From: Alkalihalobacterium alkalinitrilicum
GTDB lineage: Bacteria > Bacillota > Bacilli > Bacillales > Bacillaceae_F
Assembly (NCBI RefSeq): GCF_002019605.1
Contig: NZ_KV917368.1
Span: forward strand, 279,809-343,808
Reading direction: 5' to 3'
DNA length: 64,000 nt
Shown here: positions 7,492 to 16,557 of the stretch, in pieces
Position numbering within the stretch: the stretch's first letter is position 1
How the letters are laid out: every line of letters begins with the position of its first letter
Notes under the pieces: generated by a model
What the model saw: the letters and a program-made list of their open reading frames with translations, nothing else
Database searches by the model: none
What the model was told of the DNA's origin: nothing
Translations under genes and position numbers: made by a program

Positions 7492-8848
7492 AAAGTGTGC
7501 TTGGGTTATTATCATCATCATTCGATTTCTTGTTCCAAAAATGTTTCATTATTAATGTGATGACCCCGATAATGACGATAAAACCTAAACTAACAAAGAA
7601 ACCAGGTCGACTCGTTTGGTGGAATATCGTTCCAAACACACCAAGAAAAACGAGTGAAAACCCTAGTAGCCGTTTTATTTTAGACATTAAGGTCATTTCC
7701 AATATACGACCGTATGATCCAAGAATGAAAAACCAGTTATAAAGCAACATGAGTCCTGCTGCGGTCGTAACATATTCATAGATCCGCCCAGGCATAATGA
7801 GAGCTAAAACAATGGAAATGATTATCCCTCCTGTTGTTAATGCAATTGCAGGGAGGGCGATATCTTTTTTTACACGTTTTGATAGAACAGCTGGAGCATC
7901 ACGATCTTCAGCAAGCGTGACAAGAATACGAATAATGGCAAACAAAGAAGCGACCATTGTTGAAAAGCCTGCAATGATAAAAACCCCATTAAATACGTGA
8001 GGAACAAACTGTAAATTATATTGATTCAGCGCGGTCACAAATGGACTTTTTTCAGTTGTAAATGTATCCCATGACACCATCATTAGAGCTAGTCCAATCG
8101 AAGAGATATAAATAATAGCTAATAACAACAACATAATTTTCCCTGATTTCGGTGCTTCATTCATGTCCTTCAAGCGAACGGCCAATAACCCCATAATTTC
8201 GATACCCGCATATCCATAAAACCCATAAATAAGAGATGGTAACAAGCCACTGATACCATTCGGAAACACCGTATCATATGTTCTTGGAATTCTTACCGCT
8301 TCTGCATCTCCTGCGCCTAATAACCCAAACAACGCAAGGATTGCTAAAATAATAAACATTAAGATCGCTGCGATTTTTAAAACGGCTAATAGGTTTTCCA
8401 CACGGTCAAAGCCTGCTGGCCCCATTAAGATAACGAGAAGTCCGAGAACCGCATATATCGAAGCAAACACCCATAAAGGGATGTTAGGAAACCAAAACCT
8501 CGAAAAGATAGACAAGGCAGTCATCTGACTACCGATAATTAACATTTCAGAAAGAAAGTACACCCAGCCACTTGTAAAACCAGCCCACCGTCCGTATGCG
8601 TGTTTGGCATACGTTCGAAACGAGCCTTTCTGAGGATCATTTATCATTAATTTAGCTAGTGCTTCGTATACGAAGTACGTTCCAATCGCAGCTAAAAGAT
8701 AAGAAAAAATAACCGATGGACCCGCCATATTGATGGCGATACTCGACCCAAGGAAAAAGCCTGTTCCAATCGTACAAGCAACACCTAAAAGCGATAGTTG
8801 CCACCACTGTAACGGTTTTTCTTTTTGTTCAGCGGAATTTGATTTCAT
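7472..8848 (-). CDS. APC superfamily amino acid permease
   Basis: This 458-residue permease has about 12 transmembrane segments. The helix 1 break motif GVACTIGTGFFLGSS and the region SGWVYFLSEMLIIGSQ identify the amino acid-polyamine-organocation superfamily. Conserved PxxIYGFYGYAGIE occurs in the middle helices. The family imports amino acids by ion symport or exchange. AGGAGTGGTG precedes the ATG. The 3' end overlaps lysE-like coding sequence on the other strand, so the two convergent transcripts share their termini. No neighbouring enzyme points to a substrate. Confidence 0.9.
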   Translation of the reverse strand: MKSNSAEQKEKPLQWWQLSLLGVACTIGTGFFLGSSIAINMAGPSVIFSYLLAAIGTYFVYEALAKLMINDPQKGSFRTYAKHAYGRWAGFTSGWVYFLSEMLIIGSQMTALSIFSRFWFPNIPLWVFASIYAVLGLLVILMGPAGFDRVENLLAVLKIAAILMFIILAILALFGLLGAGDAEAVRIPRTYDTVFPNGISGLLPSLIYGFYGYAGIEIMGLLAVRLKDMNEAPKSGKIMLLLLAIIYISSIGLALMMVSWDTFTTEKSPFVTALNQYNLQFVPHVFNGVFIIAGFSTMVASLFAIIRILVTLAEDRDAPAVLSKRVKKDIALPAIALTTGGIIISIVLALIMPGRIYEYVTTAAGLMLLYNWFFILGSYGRILEMTLMSKIKRLLGFSLVFLGVFGTIFHQTSRPGFFVSLGFIVIIGVITLIMKHFWNKKSNDDDNNPSTLFTKIKQ

Positions 8849-9034
8849 GTGACATCACCACTCCTTAACCATGATTGTATTGTTCGAAAATATCGGTAAG
8901 TTTATGTAAGATATTTCTATAATGATGGGTTTTTAAGCTTTTATGTAGAAAGATGGATAGTGAGTAAAAAATATGTAACACTACTCAGTGACAAAGGTGT
9001 AAAATATTTCACCATAAATTGAGGAGGAGTTAAT

Positions 9035-9259
9035 ATGAGCCAACAAGTTGTAGCAGTTCGAAAAAATAATGATGGTGATATCGTGGAATTAAAATTAACG
9101 AGCGGACAAGTTGTTGATTATAAGCAAGCACAGATGATGGCCCAAAACGGTGAGATAGAGCATGTAAATGTTTTTAAAGGCCGTGATGGCGATATGCATT
9201 TAAGAAGTGATGCTGATGGCGATCCAACGAATAATTTAGACAATTTACCGACGTTTTAA
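9035..9259 (+). CDS. DUF3892 family protein
   Basis: This 74-residue soluble protein is composed almost wholly of a DUF3892 domain: VVAVRKNNDGDIVELKLTSG, then KQAQMMAQNGEIEHVNVFKGRDG and RSDADGDPTNNLDNLP. The family is widespread in Bacillus and has no established function. A very strong GAGGAGGAG precedes ATG 9035, suggesting high expression. It is flanked by its own terminator and is monocistronic, divergent from the permease. Confidence 0.85.
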   Translation: MSQQVVAVRKNNDGDIVELKLTSGQVVDYKQAQMMAQNGEIEHVNVFKGRDGDMHLRSDADGDPTNNLDNLPTF

Positions 9260-9271
9260 TAATAATACTGT

Positions 9272-9314
9272 TAAAAAAGGGTATTAATCGTAATTGATTA
9301 ATATCCTTTTCTAT
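9272..9314 (+). terminator. Rho-independent terminator after DUF3892 gene
   Basis: AAAAGGGTATTAATC and GATTAATATCCTTTT pair almost perfectly around a TAATT loop. Confidence 0.75.
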
Positions 9315-9580
9315 TCATTTATAATGTCAACTAAAATAAATTAAACGTTTACATAATTGAGTTGAAGATTAATAGTATAAAGTAAATGAAGGTATTAAAA
9401 GGTTTGTTGTCGAAGATATATAAACTACTTTCGTTAAATGTAAACTTATTCTATTATCTTTGAACGAAAGGGTATTTTAGTAGATAACCTTGTAGCTATG
9501 CATTACTCCTGTACCATTGGAATATTATGAACCATAAACAGTACATACATTTAGAAACCGAGATGAGAGGAGTGGGGCGG
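9315..9580. other. Intergenic stretch without recognisable feature
   Basis: AT-rich, with no convincing ORF on either strand. An ATG at 9527 is in frame with the DUF1284 gene but has no ribosome binding site. Confidence 0.5.
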
Positions 9581-9997
9581 TTGGATTTACGTGGACACCA
9601 CTTATTATGTTTATTAGGCTATAGTGGCCATGGATATTCTCCATCCTTTATCAATAAAATGGAGCACCTTGCACCATTATACCGAAAACTAGATTTGGAT
9701 TTTGATATATATATAAATGAACATACCGATGAAATTTGTGAGCATTGTCCAGCAATGGTCCAAAATAACTGTACTACTTTTAGTAAGGTCGACCATGAAA
9801 TCCGTGAGCTAGATCGCAGAATCAATGAGAAATTACAAGTTCGATCAGGCTTTTTTTACTCGAAGAAAGTGATATTCCGAAAAATACGAGAAAAAGTAGA
9901 GCCAGATGATCTAGATATTCTTTGTAAGGGGTGTAAATGGCTTTCCTATGGAGTTTGTAAAGAAGCGATTCGAAAGTTGAAAGCTACGGATAATTGA
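9581..9997 (+). CDS. DUF1284 family protein
   Basis: This is recognised by LRGHHLLCLLGYSGHGYSPSF at the very N-terminus, where DUF1284 proteins begin, and by paired cysteine motifs (CEHCP near residue 55, then CKGCKW and a final Cys). The cysteine pattern suggests metal or iron-sulfur binding. I prefer TTG 9581, with AGAGGAG about eight bases upstream; a longer ATG form from 9527 adds 18 residues without a site. Length is 138 residues. The function of the family is not established, and the gene has no operon partner. Confidence 0.8.
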   Translation: MDLRGHHLLCLLGYSGHGYSPSFINKMEHLAPLYRKLDLDFDIYINEHTDEICEHCPAMVQNNCTTFSKVDHEIRELDRRINEKLQVRSGFFYSKKVIFRKIREKVEPDDLDILCKGCKWLSYGVCKEAIRKLKATDN

Positions 9998-10153
9998 ATA
10001 AAGTTCGGGTGGTGTTTAGGTATAGTGAGTTAAAAATATTGGGGTTTGAAAGAATATCCATTATCCTTGTTTTAAATCACATGATAGAATATTTGAAATT
10101 TTTAGAAAACAGATATAAAATAATAGTGGATTTCATATTATGGGAGGGTATGT

Positions 10154-11716
10154 ATGTATAGGGAGACAATGCAATCACTGTTTGAACAGGCTTTTGCGAA
10201 CTATAAAGATCGGACAGCCATTAAGTTTAAAGAGAGAGAATATACGTATGCACAAATCGAACAAATAGCCAACCAATGCAGTTGGGCAATGATTGAATTA
10301 GGAATTGAACCAGGTGAACGTTCCGCGCTGCTTATGTCAAACTGTCCAGAATTTATTATGGCGGATTTAGCAATTATGAAAACGGGTACTGGGAAGGTGC
10401 CGTTAAATGATATGTTAGTTGAAAAAGAGATTCAATATATTTTACAAGATTCTGAAGCAAAAATATTATTTGTTGGACCTAACTTTTTCGATGTAATCCT
10501 TAAAATTAAAGCAAACTTACCTCATCTAAAATATATTGTAGCTATTTGTGAAACAGAAATTTGCCCACCACAATTTATACCTTGGTCACAATTTATTTCT
10601 CAACAACCTAGTGAAAACCCACAAAGAAATACACAACCAGATGATTTATATTTACTTGCTTACACGGGCGGAACGACTGGTTTACCAAAAGGTGTTTATC
10701 ACACGCAAAGAAATGGATATATAAATATTTGCTCACACATCATTGAAACAGAAATCGTCGATGGAGAAAAGATGTTATTATCAACACCACTTTCTCATTC
10801 TGCAGGTTTGTTTACTCAAACAGGGTTACTCCGAGGTGCAACCATTGTTCTAGAACAAAAATTCAATCCAACGGAAATCCTTAATATTATTGAAAAAGAA
10901 AAAATTACATTTACCTTTATGGTTCCAACGATGATCTATCGGATCCTCGACGAATTGAAAGAAAATACTTATGATGTTTCTTCCATTAACACAATTATTT
11001 ACGGTGCAGCACCAATAACTGAGCAGCGACTAAAAGAAGGATTGGATCGATTTGGACCTGTATTCCTGCAATTTTTTGGACAAACGGAATGTCCGAATTT
11101 TGTAACCAAGTTATCTAAACGAGATCATTCCTTAAATTCTGAAACGGTACACCGTTTAAAAAGCTGTGGTCGTCCAGTGTTAATGTGTAATGTAAAAGTA
11201 GTTGGTCCAAACGGCGAATTGGTTTCTTTAGGAGAAGAGGGAGAAATTGTCGTTCAGTCTCCATATGTTATGAATGAGTATTATAAATTGCCAGAAAAGA
11301 CAAAAGAAACTGTTCAGAATGGTTGGTTATACACGGGAGATGTAGGAAAGATTGACGAAGATGGCTATGTCTATTTACTCGATCGCAAAAAAGATATGGT
11401 TATTAGTGGTGGTATGAACGTATATACAACTGAGGTTGAAAATGTGCTTCAACAACATCCAGCTGTAAGTCAAGTAGCTGTGATCGGCGTTCCTCATGAA
11501 GATTGGGGAGAAGCGGTGTTAGCACTCGTTATCCCAGCTGATGATCATGCGAACAAGGATGAGATCTTATTCCATTGTTCACAACTCTTATCTAAATATA
11601 AACGACCAAAAGACATTGAATTTGTGAAGAGCTTTCCATTAACACCTTATGGAAAACTAGATAAAAAAGCACTTCGGGCAAAATATTGGGGAACTGTAGA
11701 ACGAAGCGTGAACTAG
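10154..11716 (+). CDS. Acyl-CoA synthetase/AMP-forming ligase
   Basis: This 520-residue ANL superfamily enzyme carries the P-loop YTGGTTGLPKG (170-180), adenine-binding YGAAP (283-287), FGQTE (308-312), the hinge region YTGD (393-396) with RKKDM (411-415) and the C-terminal catalytic Lys501 in PYGKL. It activates a carboxylic acid with ATP and transfers it to CoA. GQTE in place of GMTE and its stand-alone position do not reveal the substrate; a medium or long-chain or aromatic acid is possible. GGGAGG precedes ATG 10154. A repeat element lies between its stop and the first terminator. Confidence 0.88.
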   Translation: MYRETMQSLFEQAFANYKDRTAIKFKEREYTYAQIEQIANQCSWAMIELGIEPGERSALLMSNCPEFIMADLAIMKTGTGKVPLNDMLVEKEIQYILQDSEAKILFVGPNFFDVILKIKANLPHLKYIVAICETEICPPQFIPWSQFISQQPSENPQRNTQPDDLYLLAYTGGTTGLPKGVYHTQRNGYINICSHIIETEIVDGEKMLLSTPLSHSAGLFTQTGLLRGATIVLEQKFNPTEILNIIEKEKITFTFMVPTMIYRILDELKENTYDVSSINTIIYGAAPITEQRLKEGLDRFGPVFLQFFGQTECPNFVTKLSKRDHSLNSETVHRLKSCGRPVLMCNVKVVGPNGELVSLGEEGEIVVQSPYVMNEYYKLPEKTKETVQNGWLYTGDVGKIDEDGYVYLLDRKKDMVISGGMNVYTTEVENVLQQHPAVSQVAVIGVPHEDWGEAVLALVIPADDHANKDEILFHCSQLLSKYKRPKDIEFVKSFPLTPYGKLDKKALRAKYWGTVERSVN

Positions 11717-11758
11717 TATTAGCATGTTACTATTAGTCCGACGATAATAAAAAGAGTT

Positions 11759-11975
11759 TTTATCCCGCAACAACTGGCAAAAATACCCCCACTTCGAGAC
11801 TTCGAGGAATTAAAGAGGATAAATGGGGGATAAACTGCCAGTAAAAGCTTATGAACACAAACTAAATGCGCCAGGTCCTGTCTCATTTAGTCTGTGTGAC
11901 CCACATCGTGTGGGCCTCAACTAACCATCAGTGGGGGAAGAGGAAAACCCCTCACTGAAGGAAGTTTCACTTTAT
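11759..11975 (+). mobile_element. Interspersed structured repeat, copy 2
   Basis: 217 bp, flanked by TTTAT at 11759-11763 and 11971-11975. The 5' half carries AACTGGCA...TGCCAGT and CCCCCACTT...AAGTGGGGG stems; the 3' half has GACCCACATCGTGTGGGCC and CATCAGTGGGGG...CCCCTCACTGA. It differs from copies 1, 3 and 6 by a short rearrangement around 11881-11895. Confidence 0.8.
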
Positions 11976-11996
11976 AATCATAAATGTTCAGGGATT

Positions 11997-12024
11997 AAGG
12001 TAGCATTGCTGCCTTCTTTTTTTT
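11997..12024 (+). terminator. Rho-independent terminator
   Basis: AAGGtAGC / GCTgCCTT with a three-base loop, followed by CTTTTTTTT. It lies just downstream of repeat copy 2 and probably belonged to the acyl-CoA synthetase gene before the insertion. Confidence 0.7.
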
Positions 12025-12148
12025 GTAAGAAATCCTTTCATTAGAAGCTACATAGAAATTAAGTCATTTACCGTCCTCCATATGCCTTTCCAATCGTTGT
12101 CCATTCTTAATAGTATATAACATCACTATTAGAAAGGAGGGGCAAGAA

Positions 12149-12502
12149 ATGAGTGACAAGTATAGAGACTTACTCGAATCTCTCGCAGAGTTAATTTTTG
12201 ATCATGAAAAGAAGAGAGATGATGATCGAAAGAAGAAAGACGATGACGATGATAAAATTTTCTTAGTATGCAGGGAAGTAGAAGAAAAGAAAAAGGAAAA
12301 GAAAGACGATGATAAGATCATTTTAGTTTGCAAAGAAGTCGAAGAAAAAAGAAAAAAACATCACGATGAGGTTGTTCTTGTCTGTAAGGAAGCTGAGAAG
12401 AAAAAGAAAGACCATCATCACAGACACAAACACGATTTCAGGCACAAAAAGTTTGATGAGAAATGGGTTGTTAGAAGAAAACGCAAGTCTTGTTGGGATT
12501 AG
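12149..12502 (+). CDS. Lys/Asp-rich repeat protein with LVC(K/R)E motifs
   Basis: This 117-residue protein of extreme charge begins behind a near-perfect AAAGGAGGGG. After a short helix (SDKYRDLLESLAELIFDHEKK) come three copies of a Cys-containing unit: KIFLVCREVEEK (36-47), KIILVCKEVEEK (56-67) and EVVLVCKEAEKK (74-84), separated by KKDDD or KKHH spacers, then a His/Lys tail with a fourth Cys115. There is no signal peptide or membrane segment. The regularly spaced cysteines and His cluster could bind metal or crosslink. I know no family for it; a spore-coat role is possible but unproven. Confidence 0.75.
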   Translation: MSDKYRDLLESLAELIFDHEKKRDDDRKKKDDDDDKIFLVCREVEEKKKEKKDDDKIILVCKEVEEKRKKHHDEVVLVCKEAEKKKKDHHHRHKHDFRHKKFDEKWVVRRKRKSCWD

Positions 12503-12517
12503 TTTTTATTTAGATTA

Positions 12518-12558
12518 GACTCCCCACTAAAATAAATTTTAGTGGGGGTCATTTTTTT
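12518..12558 (+). terminator. Strong Rho-independent terminator
   Basis: GACtCCCCACTAAAA pairs with TTTTAGTGGGGGTC around a TAAA loop, followed by seven T. It ends the Lys/Asp-rich protein gene. Confidence 0.85.
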
Positions 12559-12730
12559 GTGAGTTAATTCGTTAATAGTATAGTAGATTTAACGGTATCC
12601 AACATGTAAATGAATATGCCTGTCTCCTTATGCTTTCCTACTTGTTATCAGCAAGTAAGAACTAATTTTTACAAATAAAAAAAGAAATAGTATAGTAAAT
12701 TGGTACAGAAGTGATAGGGAGTTGGGCTAG

Positions 12731-13168
12731 TTGGATTTGAAATATAAAGAAAATAGTTTATGGAAGTCCATGGGAATTTTATGGTTGGTCGTAGCGGTCT
12801 TGCATTTTATCTGTTTATTTTTCATCTTTAATATGGGATTTAACGTGTTTACGCTTATAGTCTTTCTTATTATGGGATGTAACGTAACCCTTAGTATTAC
12901 AATAGGAACATATTATTTACGGTTAAGCGATATCACATATATTCAGCTAGAAAACGATATGCTTTTAATACATAAAGGGCTCATTTGCATGAAGAGAACA
13001 ATAAACTATCAGGATATTGAAGAAAGTAGAATTAGTGACAACAAATTGGTCTTAATATTAACGAATGGAAAAGAAGTCGAAATTAATCTCGATCTATTAA
13101 AGATTAAAGATTTTGATAAGCTAAATATTAAATTAAACAAGCATATCGAAATTAGAGAACTAAATTGA
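12731..13168 (+). CDS. Two-helix membrane protein with PH-like C-terminal domain
   Basis: This 145-residue protein starts at TTG 12731. Two transmembrane helices (about 13-35 and 38-60) precede a cytosolic domain of short beta strands (DITYIQLENDMLLIHKG, KRTINYQDIEESRISDNKLVLIL, GKEVEINLDLL) resembling the bacterial PH-like domains found in YcxB/YdbS-type proteins. The family call is tentative. The stop overlaps the longest possible reading of the next ORF by four bases, but the true acetyltransferase start lies 66 bases further on, so co-transcription rather than coupling is expected. Confidence 0.65.
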   Translation: MDLKYKENSLWKSMGILWLVVAVLHFICLFFIFNMGFNVFTLIVFLIMGCNVTLSITIGTYYLRLSDITYIQLENDMLLIHKGLICMKRTINYQDIEESRISDNKLVLILTNGKEVEINLDLLKIKDFDKLNIKLNKHIEIRELN

Positions 13169-13233
13169 TTTATGGACTTATCAAATATAAAAGACTGCTG
13201 ATAGATGGAGATCGACCAATAAGGGGTAAAGAC

Positions 13234-13734
13234 ATGATAAGAATTGAAACCGAACGAATGACGTTAAGAGAAATGAACTTACAAGATGAAAAAAGACTCA
13301 TGGAGATTTTTTCAGATCCGATAGCTATGCAATACTATACGTCTACGAAGACGAAGGAAGAGGCCCAAAAATGGATAAACTGGAATATTAAGAACTATGA
13401 AAATTATGGAGTGGGCCTTTGGATTTGTGAGTTGAAAGAAACAGGTACATTCGTAGGGCAATGTGGGATTGTGCCACAAATGGTTGATGGCAAAAATGAA
13501 ATGGAAATTGGTTATCTATTTGTTCGAAATTATTGGCACCGAGGATTAGCAACGGAAGCCGCATTAGCAGTGCGTGATTTTGGCTGGAAGAAGTTACAGT
13601 TGTCCCGATTGATCTCAATGATTTATGAGAGGAATATCCCATCTATTAAAGTTGCGGAAAGAATAGGAATGTCTTTAGATAAGGAAACGCTAATAAAAGA
13701 TCGACCAACCCTTATTTATTCGATTGAAGTCTAG
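13234..13734 (+). CDS. GNAT family acetyltransferase (RimJ/RimL type)
   Basis: This 166-residue protein opens IETERMTLREMNLQDEKRLMEIFSDP, the usual beginning of RimJ/RimL-like N-acetyltransferases, and carries the acetyl-CoA binding region EIGYLFVRNYWHRGLATEAA followed by ERNIPSIKVAERIGM. These enzymes acetylate protein N-termini or small amines. AAGGGG upstream supports ATG 13234; an earlier in-frame start at 13165 has no site and adds 23 unrelated residues. It probably shares a transcript with the preceding membrane protein gene. The substrate is unknown. Confidence 0.87.
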   Translation: MIRIETERMTLREMNLQDEKRLMEIFSDPIAMQYYTSTKTKEEAQKWINWNIKNYENYGVGLWICELKETGTFVGQCGIVPQMVDGKNEMEIGYLFVRNYWHRGLATEAALAVRDFGWKKLQLSRLISMIYERNIPSIKVAERIGMSLDKETLIKDRPTLIYSIEV

Positions 13735-13791
13735 AATAGTGTGCAATTAAAATAGATAAGGCTAAATTTTTTATAAATGGAGGAAGTTTTA

Positions 13792-14334
13792 TTGTTTTGG
13801 CAGATCGTTCTACTCGTTGTTGCTTCTAATCTTGATGATCTGGCGGTTGGTTTTTCCTTAGGGATGAAAGGGCTTATTCCTTGGAAAGTCATTGCGACTA
13901 TTGCAGTTTTTTCAGGATTAACGATGGCAATAGGCTTATTTTTTGGAGGTTTAACCTCTGGGTTCTTCCCAGATTATGTCTTGATTTATGCTTCTTCTCT
14001 TGTGTTCTTTTTGATCGGACTTTGGTTTTTGTGGGATGCAAAAAAATCAAAAAATGAGAAATCAGAAGAAAAGAGCTTCGATTTAGGTTGGAAAGCTGCG
14101 ATAGTATTAGGAATTGCATTAGGTATTGATTCTTTAGCCGTAGGTTTTTCAGGAGGGTTAGTTGGTTATCCAATCGTAGCCACGAGTGCGTTAGCATTTA
14201 TAACTAGTTTGATATTTATATGGGGAGGCTCGCGTTTTGGTCATTTGGTTGCATTAAAGGTATTTAAAGACTATGCGGGTTGGATTTCTGGTTTGTTGTT
14301 CATTCTTTTAGCGTTAATCATTTTGGTGATATAG
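13792..14334 (+). CDS. MntP/YtaF-like membrane protein
   Basis: This 180-residue, six-helix protein is built of two repeats, each with an intramembrane acidic motif: SNLDDLAVGFSLGMK near the start and LGIDSLAVGFSGGL after a cytosolic Lys/Glu-rich linker. That arrangement is shared by the MntP manganese exporter and the sporulation protein YtaF. TTG 13792 has GGAGG eight bases upstream and gives the expected N-terminus. Transport of Mn2+ or another cation is plausible. I cannot decide between MntP and YtaF from sequence alone; the linker-containing form leans to YtaF. Confidence 0.72.
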   Translation: MFWQIVLLVVASNLDDLAVGFSLGMKGLIPWKVIATIAVFSGLTMAIGLFFGGLTSGFFPDYVLIYASSLVFFLIGLWFLWDAKKSKNEKSEEKSFDLGWKAAIVLGIALGIDSLAVGFSGGLVGYPIVATSALAFITSLIFIWGGSRFGHLVALKVFKDYAGWISGLLFILLALIILVI

Positions 14335-14336
14335 AA

Positions 14337-14368
14337 ACTTGGTCGTATGTTTGCGATCGAGTTTTTTT
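14337..14368 (+). terminator. Rho-independent terminator
   Basis: ACTtGGTCG and CGATCgAGT pair around TATGTTTG and are followed by TTTTTTT. It closes the MntP/YtaF-like gene. Confidence 0.65.
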
Positions 14369-14546
14369 ATATTTACAGATATTTATCTTCTTTAGAGGAG
14401 TGGAATCATTATTAGAAACGGTTTAGTTTTTTGTGTTTTTCTAATCCATTTATTCTATAGGAGTTCATTTCTGCATATTAATTTATATTCGTTGAAAATA
14501 ACGTTGACTTAAATGAAGGGAGAAGTTTGGTCAAGGGAGGGATTAG

Positions 14547-15737
14547 ATGGGTCAAATGAAAACGAAAACGCTTGACCGATCCTATTCTGTAATGACGCTT
14601 GTCCTATTTTGGTGTGGTCTTGTTGTTTTGTCTAGTATGTATATAACAATACCACTTATTTCTGCTTTTAGCACAATCTTTCAAGTTTCATTACAACAAG
14701 CGGCATGGGTTGGAAGTATATTTTCACTTTTTTATGCATTAGGTTGCTTAATGTTTGGAGCACTGTCTGACAAGTATGGGCGGAAAGTTTTTTTGATAAT
14801 CGGTATGTGTTCCATTACCATTGTAACGGTATTTATAGGTTTTGTTGAAAATTTTTATTTGCTGTTAATTTTTAGAGCTATTCAAGGCGCTGTTGCTTCT
14901 GTGTATGCTCCAATTTCTCTTGTCTATGTTGGAGAAGTATATCCTGTTCATAAACGATTGACGACGATCGGATTTATTACATCAGGTTTTTTAATGGCGG
15001 CTATTTTCGGGCAAGTGATGAGTAGTGCTATTCATGAATATTTGGGCTGGGAATTTGTCTTCTTTATTCTTGCATCACTTTATTTCCTTTCATGTATTTT
15101 AGTAATATGGGTTCTTCCAAAAGATGAGCGAAAGATGAGTGATGAAACCGTTTGGAATAACTTTAGAAGGATGGCCATTTTACTTAAAAATAAACAGTTA
15201 GTACTCACCCTTATGATTACCTTTATAACGTTGTTTTCGCTAGTTGCAATGTATACCATTCTAGGAAGTTATTTAAGTTCTAGTGTTTATGGATTTTCAA
15301 GTCATGAAATATTATCGATTCGAGCGATTGGGATTGTTGGAATTTGTCTTGCTCCATTTGCAGGTCGGCTTTCGGCTAAATATGGTATTACGTTTATTTT
15401 GCGTACGGGATTAGTACTAGCGACAGTAGGGGTAACGATGTTGGGTGCCGTCTCAAGTATGTTCAATATCGTATTGATGAGTATAATATTTGTCGCGGGT
15501 ATAGCGTTAGTTTGTCCCGTTACGATATCGATGGTTAGTGTATTAGGAGAGAAGGTAAGAGGAACAGCCGTGACATTCAATGCTTTTATTTTATTTATCG
15601 GAGCAAGTGTAGGCCCTATATTAGCAGTGTTTTTAATTGAGAAAGTAAGTTTTAAACTAAGTTTCATTGTACTGGGAACGATTCTTTTTATAGGATTACT
15701 AGTATCGTTTTTTATTAAAGTCAATGAAAAAACATAA
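14547..15737 (+). CDS. Major facilitator superfamily transporter
   Basis: This 396-residue transporter has 12 predicted helices. The MFS A-motif appears as GALSDKYGRK (71-80) after helix 2, with a second weaker copy (GRLSAKYG) after helix 8, and a drug-efflux-like RAIQGAVASVYAPI in helix 4. This suggests a drug:proton antiporter, though the substrate is not determinable. GGGAGGG precedes ATG 14547. The gene is monocistronic and convergent with the heptad-repeat gene. Confidence 0.88.
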   Translation: MGQMKTKTLDRSYSVMTLVLFWCGLVVLSSMYITIPLISAFSTIFQVSLQQAAWVGSIFSLFYALGCLMFGALSDKYGRKVFLIIGMCSITIVTVFIGFVENFYLLLIFRAIQGAVASVYAPISLVYVGEVYPVHKRLTTIGFITSGFLMAAIFGQVMSSAIHEYLGWEFVFFILASLYFLSCILVIWVLPKDERKMSDETVWNNFRRMAILLKNKQLVLTLMITFITLFSLVAMYTILGSYLSSSVYGFSSHEILSIRAIGIVGICLAPFAGRLSAKYGITFILRTGLVLATVGVTMLGAVSSMFNIVLMSIIFVAGIALVCPVTISMVSVLGEKVRGTAVTFNAFILFIGASVGPILAVFLIEKVSFKLSFIVLGTILFIGLLVSFFIKVNEKT

Positions 15738-15876
15738 ATAAGATGAAGTGCTGGGATAATATAATTTTTTACTTGAGGAATTTTCTTAGTGTTTTTAAAC
15801 GATAAATAATGATGAAAATAGGAAACGAATAGACGTAAGACTCATTCTGCAAAGGGGAATAGAAGGAAAAACGAAC

Positions 15877-16284
15877 CTATTGTCGTGAGAGACGGTGAAT
15901 AGTTGATTCTACAGAATAAAGGTGTTTATTTAGAGCAGATGTTTTGGCGTCAACATGTTCAATAATATGATCTGTAAACTCACCAAGACTACTGACGATA
16001 TTTTTTTGCATTGTTTCTTGTCCGAATTCTAATTGTTTTTGTCTGAACTCATGTTGTTCTTGACGATGTTCTAATCTTTCTTGGTGGTGTTCTAAACGTT
16101 CTTGACGGCCCTCTAATTTTTCTTGACGGTTCTCTAAACGTAAAATGCCTTGCTCTAAATTTCTCTGTCCTTTTTCTATTTTTTTCTGCCCTAGATTTAA
16201 TTGGTTTTGTCCATGTTCTAATCCACCTAAACGACTATCCACTTGCCTTAATGTACTTAAAATTTGTTTTAGTGTTTCTTCCAT
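15877..16284 (-). CDS. Heptad-repeat coiled-coil protein
   Basis: This 135-residue protein is preceded by a perfect GGAGGTGAT site. Residues 22-91 are ten consecutive seven-residue units of the form LExRQEx (LENRQEK, LEGRQER, LEHHQER, LEHRQEQ...), giving an uninterrupted parallel coiled coil; the flanks (MEETLKQILSTLRQVDSRLGG, and HIIEHVDAKTSALNKHLYSVESTIHRL) are also helical. Similar DUF-type coiled-coil proteins with variable heptad counts occur in bacilli. The 21-bp coding units are close copies, so the length probably changes by recombination or slippage. There is no membrane or DNA-binding motif, and the function is unknown. Confidence 0.8.
   Translation of the reverse strand: MEETLKQILSTLRQVDSRLGGLEHGQNQLNLGQKKIEKGQRNLEQGILRLENRQEKLEGRQERLEHHQERLEHRQEQHEFRQKQLEFGQETMQKNIVSSLGEFTDHIIEHVDAKTSALNKHLYSVESTIHRLSRQ
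16012..16221 (-). repeat. Ten tandem 21-bp units coding heptads
   Basis: In-frame array inside the coiled-coil gene; each 21-bp unit encodes one heptad beginning with Leu-Glu in most copies. The middle units (about 16040-16120) are the most alike. Confidence 0.8.
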
Positions 16285-16557
16285 ATGATCACCTCCATGA
16301 TATGGAATATCATATCATGTACATCAAGGTTTTTGGATATTGTGAAAAAAACTTAACATTATTTTAATAATAGTAAATGTATTTTTTTTCCACAATGAAT
16401 GGATACAAGGGTCTTTCGCATTTGAAAAAATAGCCGTGCTTTCAGGAGATAATGAAAGGATGGCTTTCACTTTTTCTTTTCCTTCTATTAAATGGGTTTG
16501 AAATCCTAGGTGCCCATAAATCATATTAAATGATATTTTAGATAAATTGCGCTCGTT

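Noticed and set aside
16324-16524. 66-codon minus-strand ORF between the coiled-coil and PGDY protein genes
   Set aside because: No ribosome binding site, no recognisable motif and mixed composition; probably non-coding.
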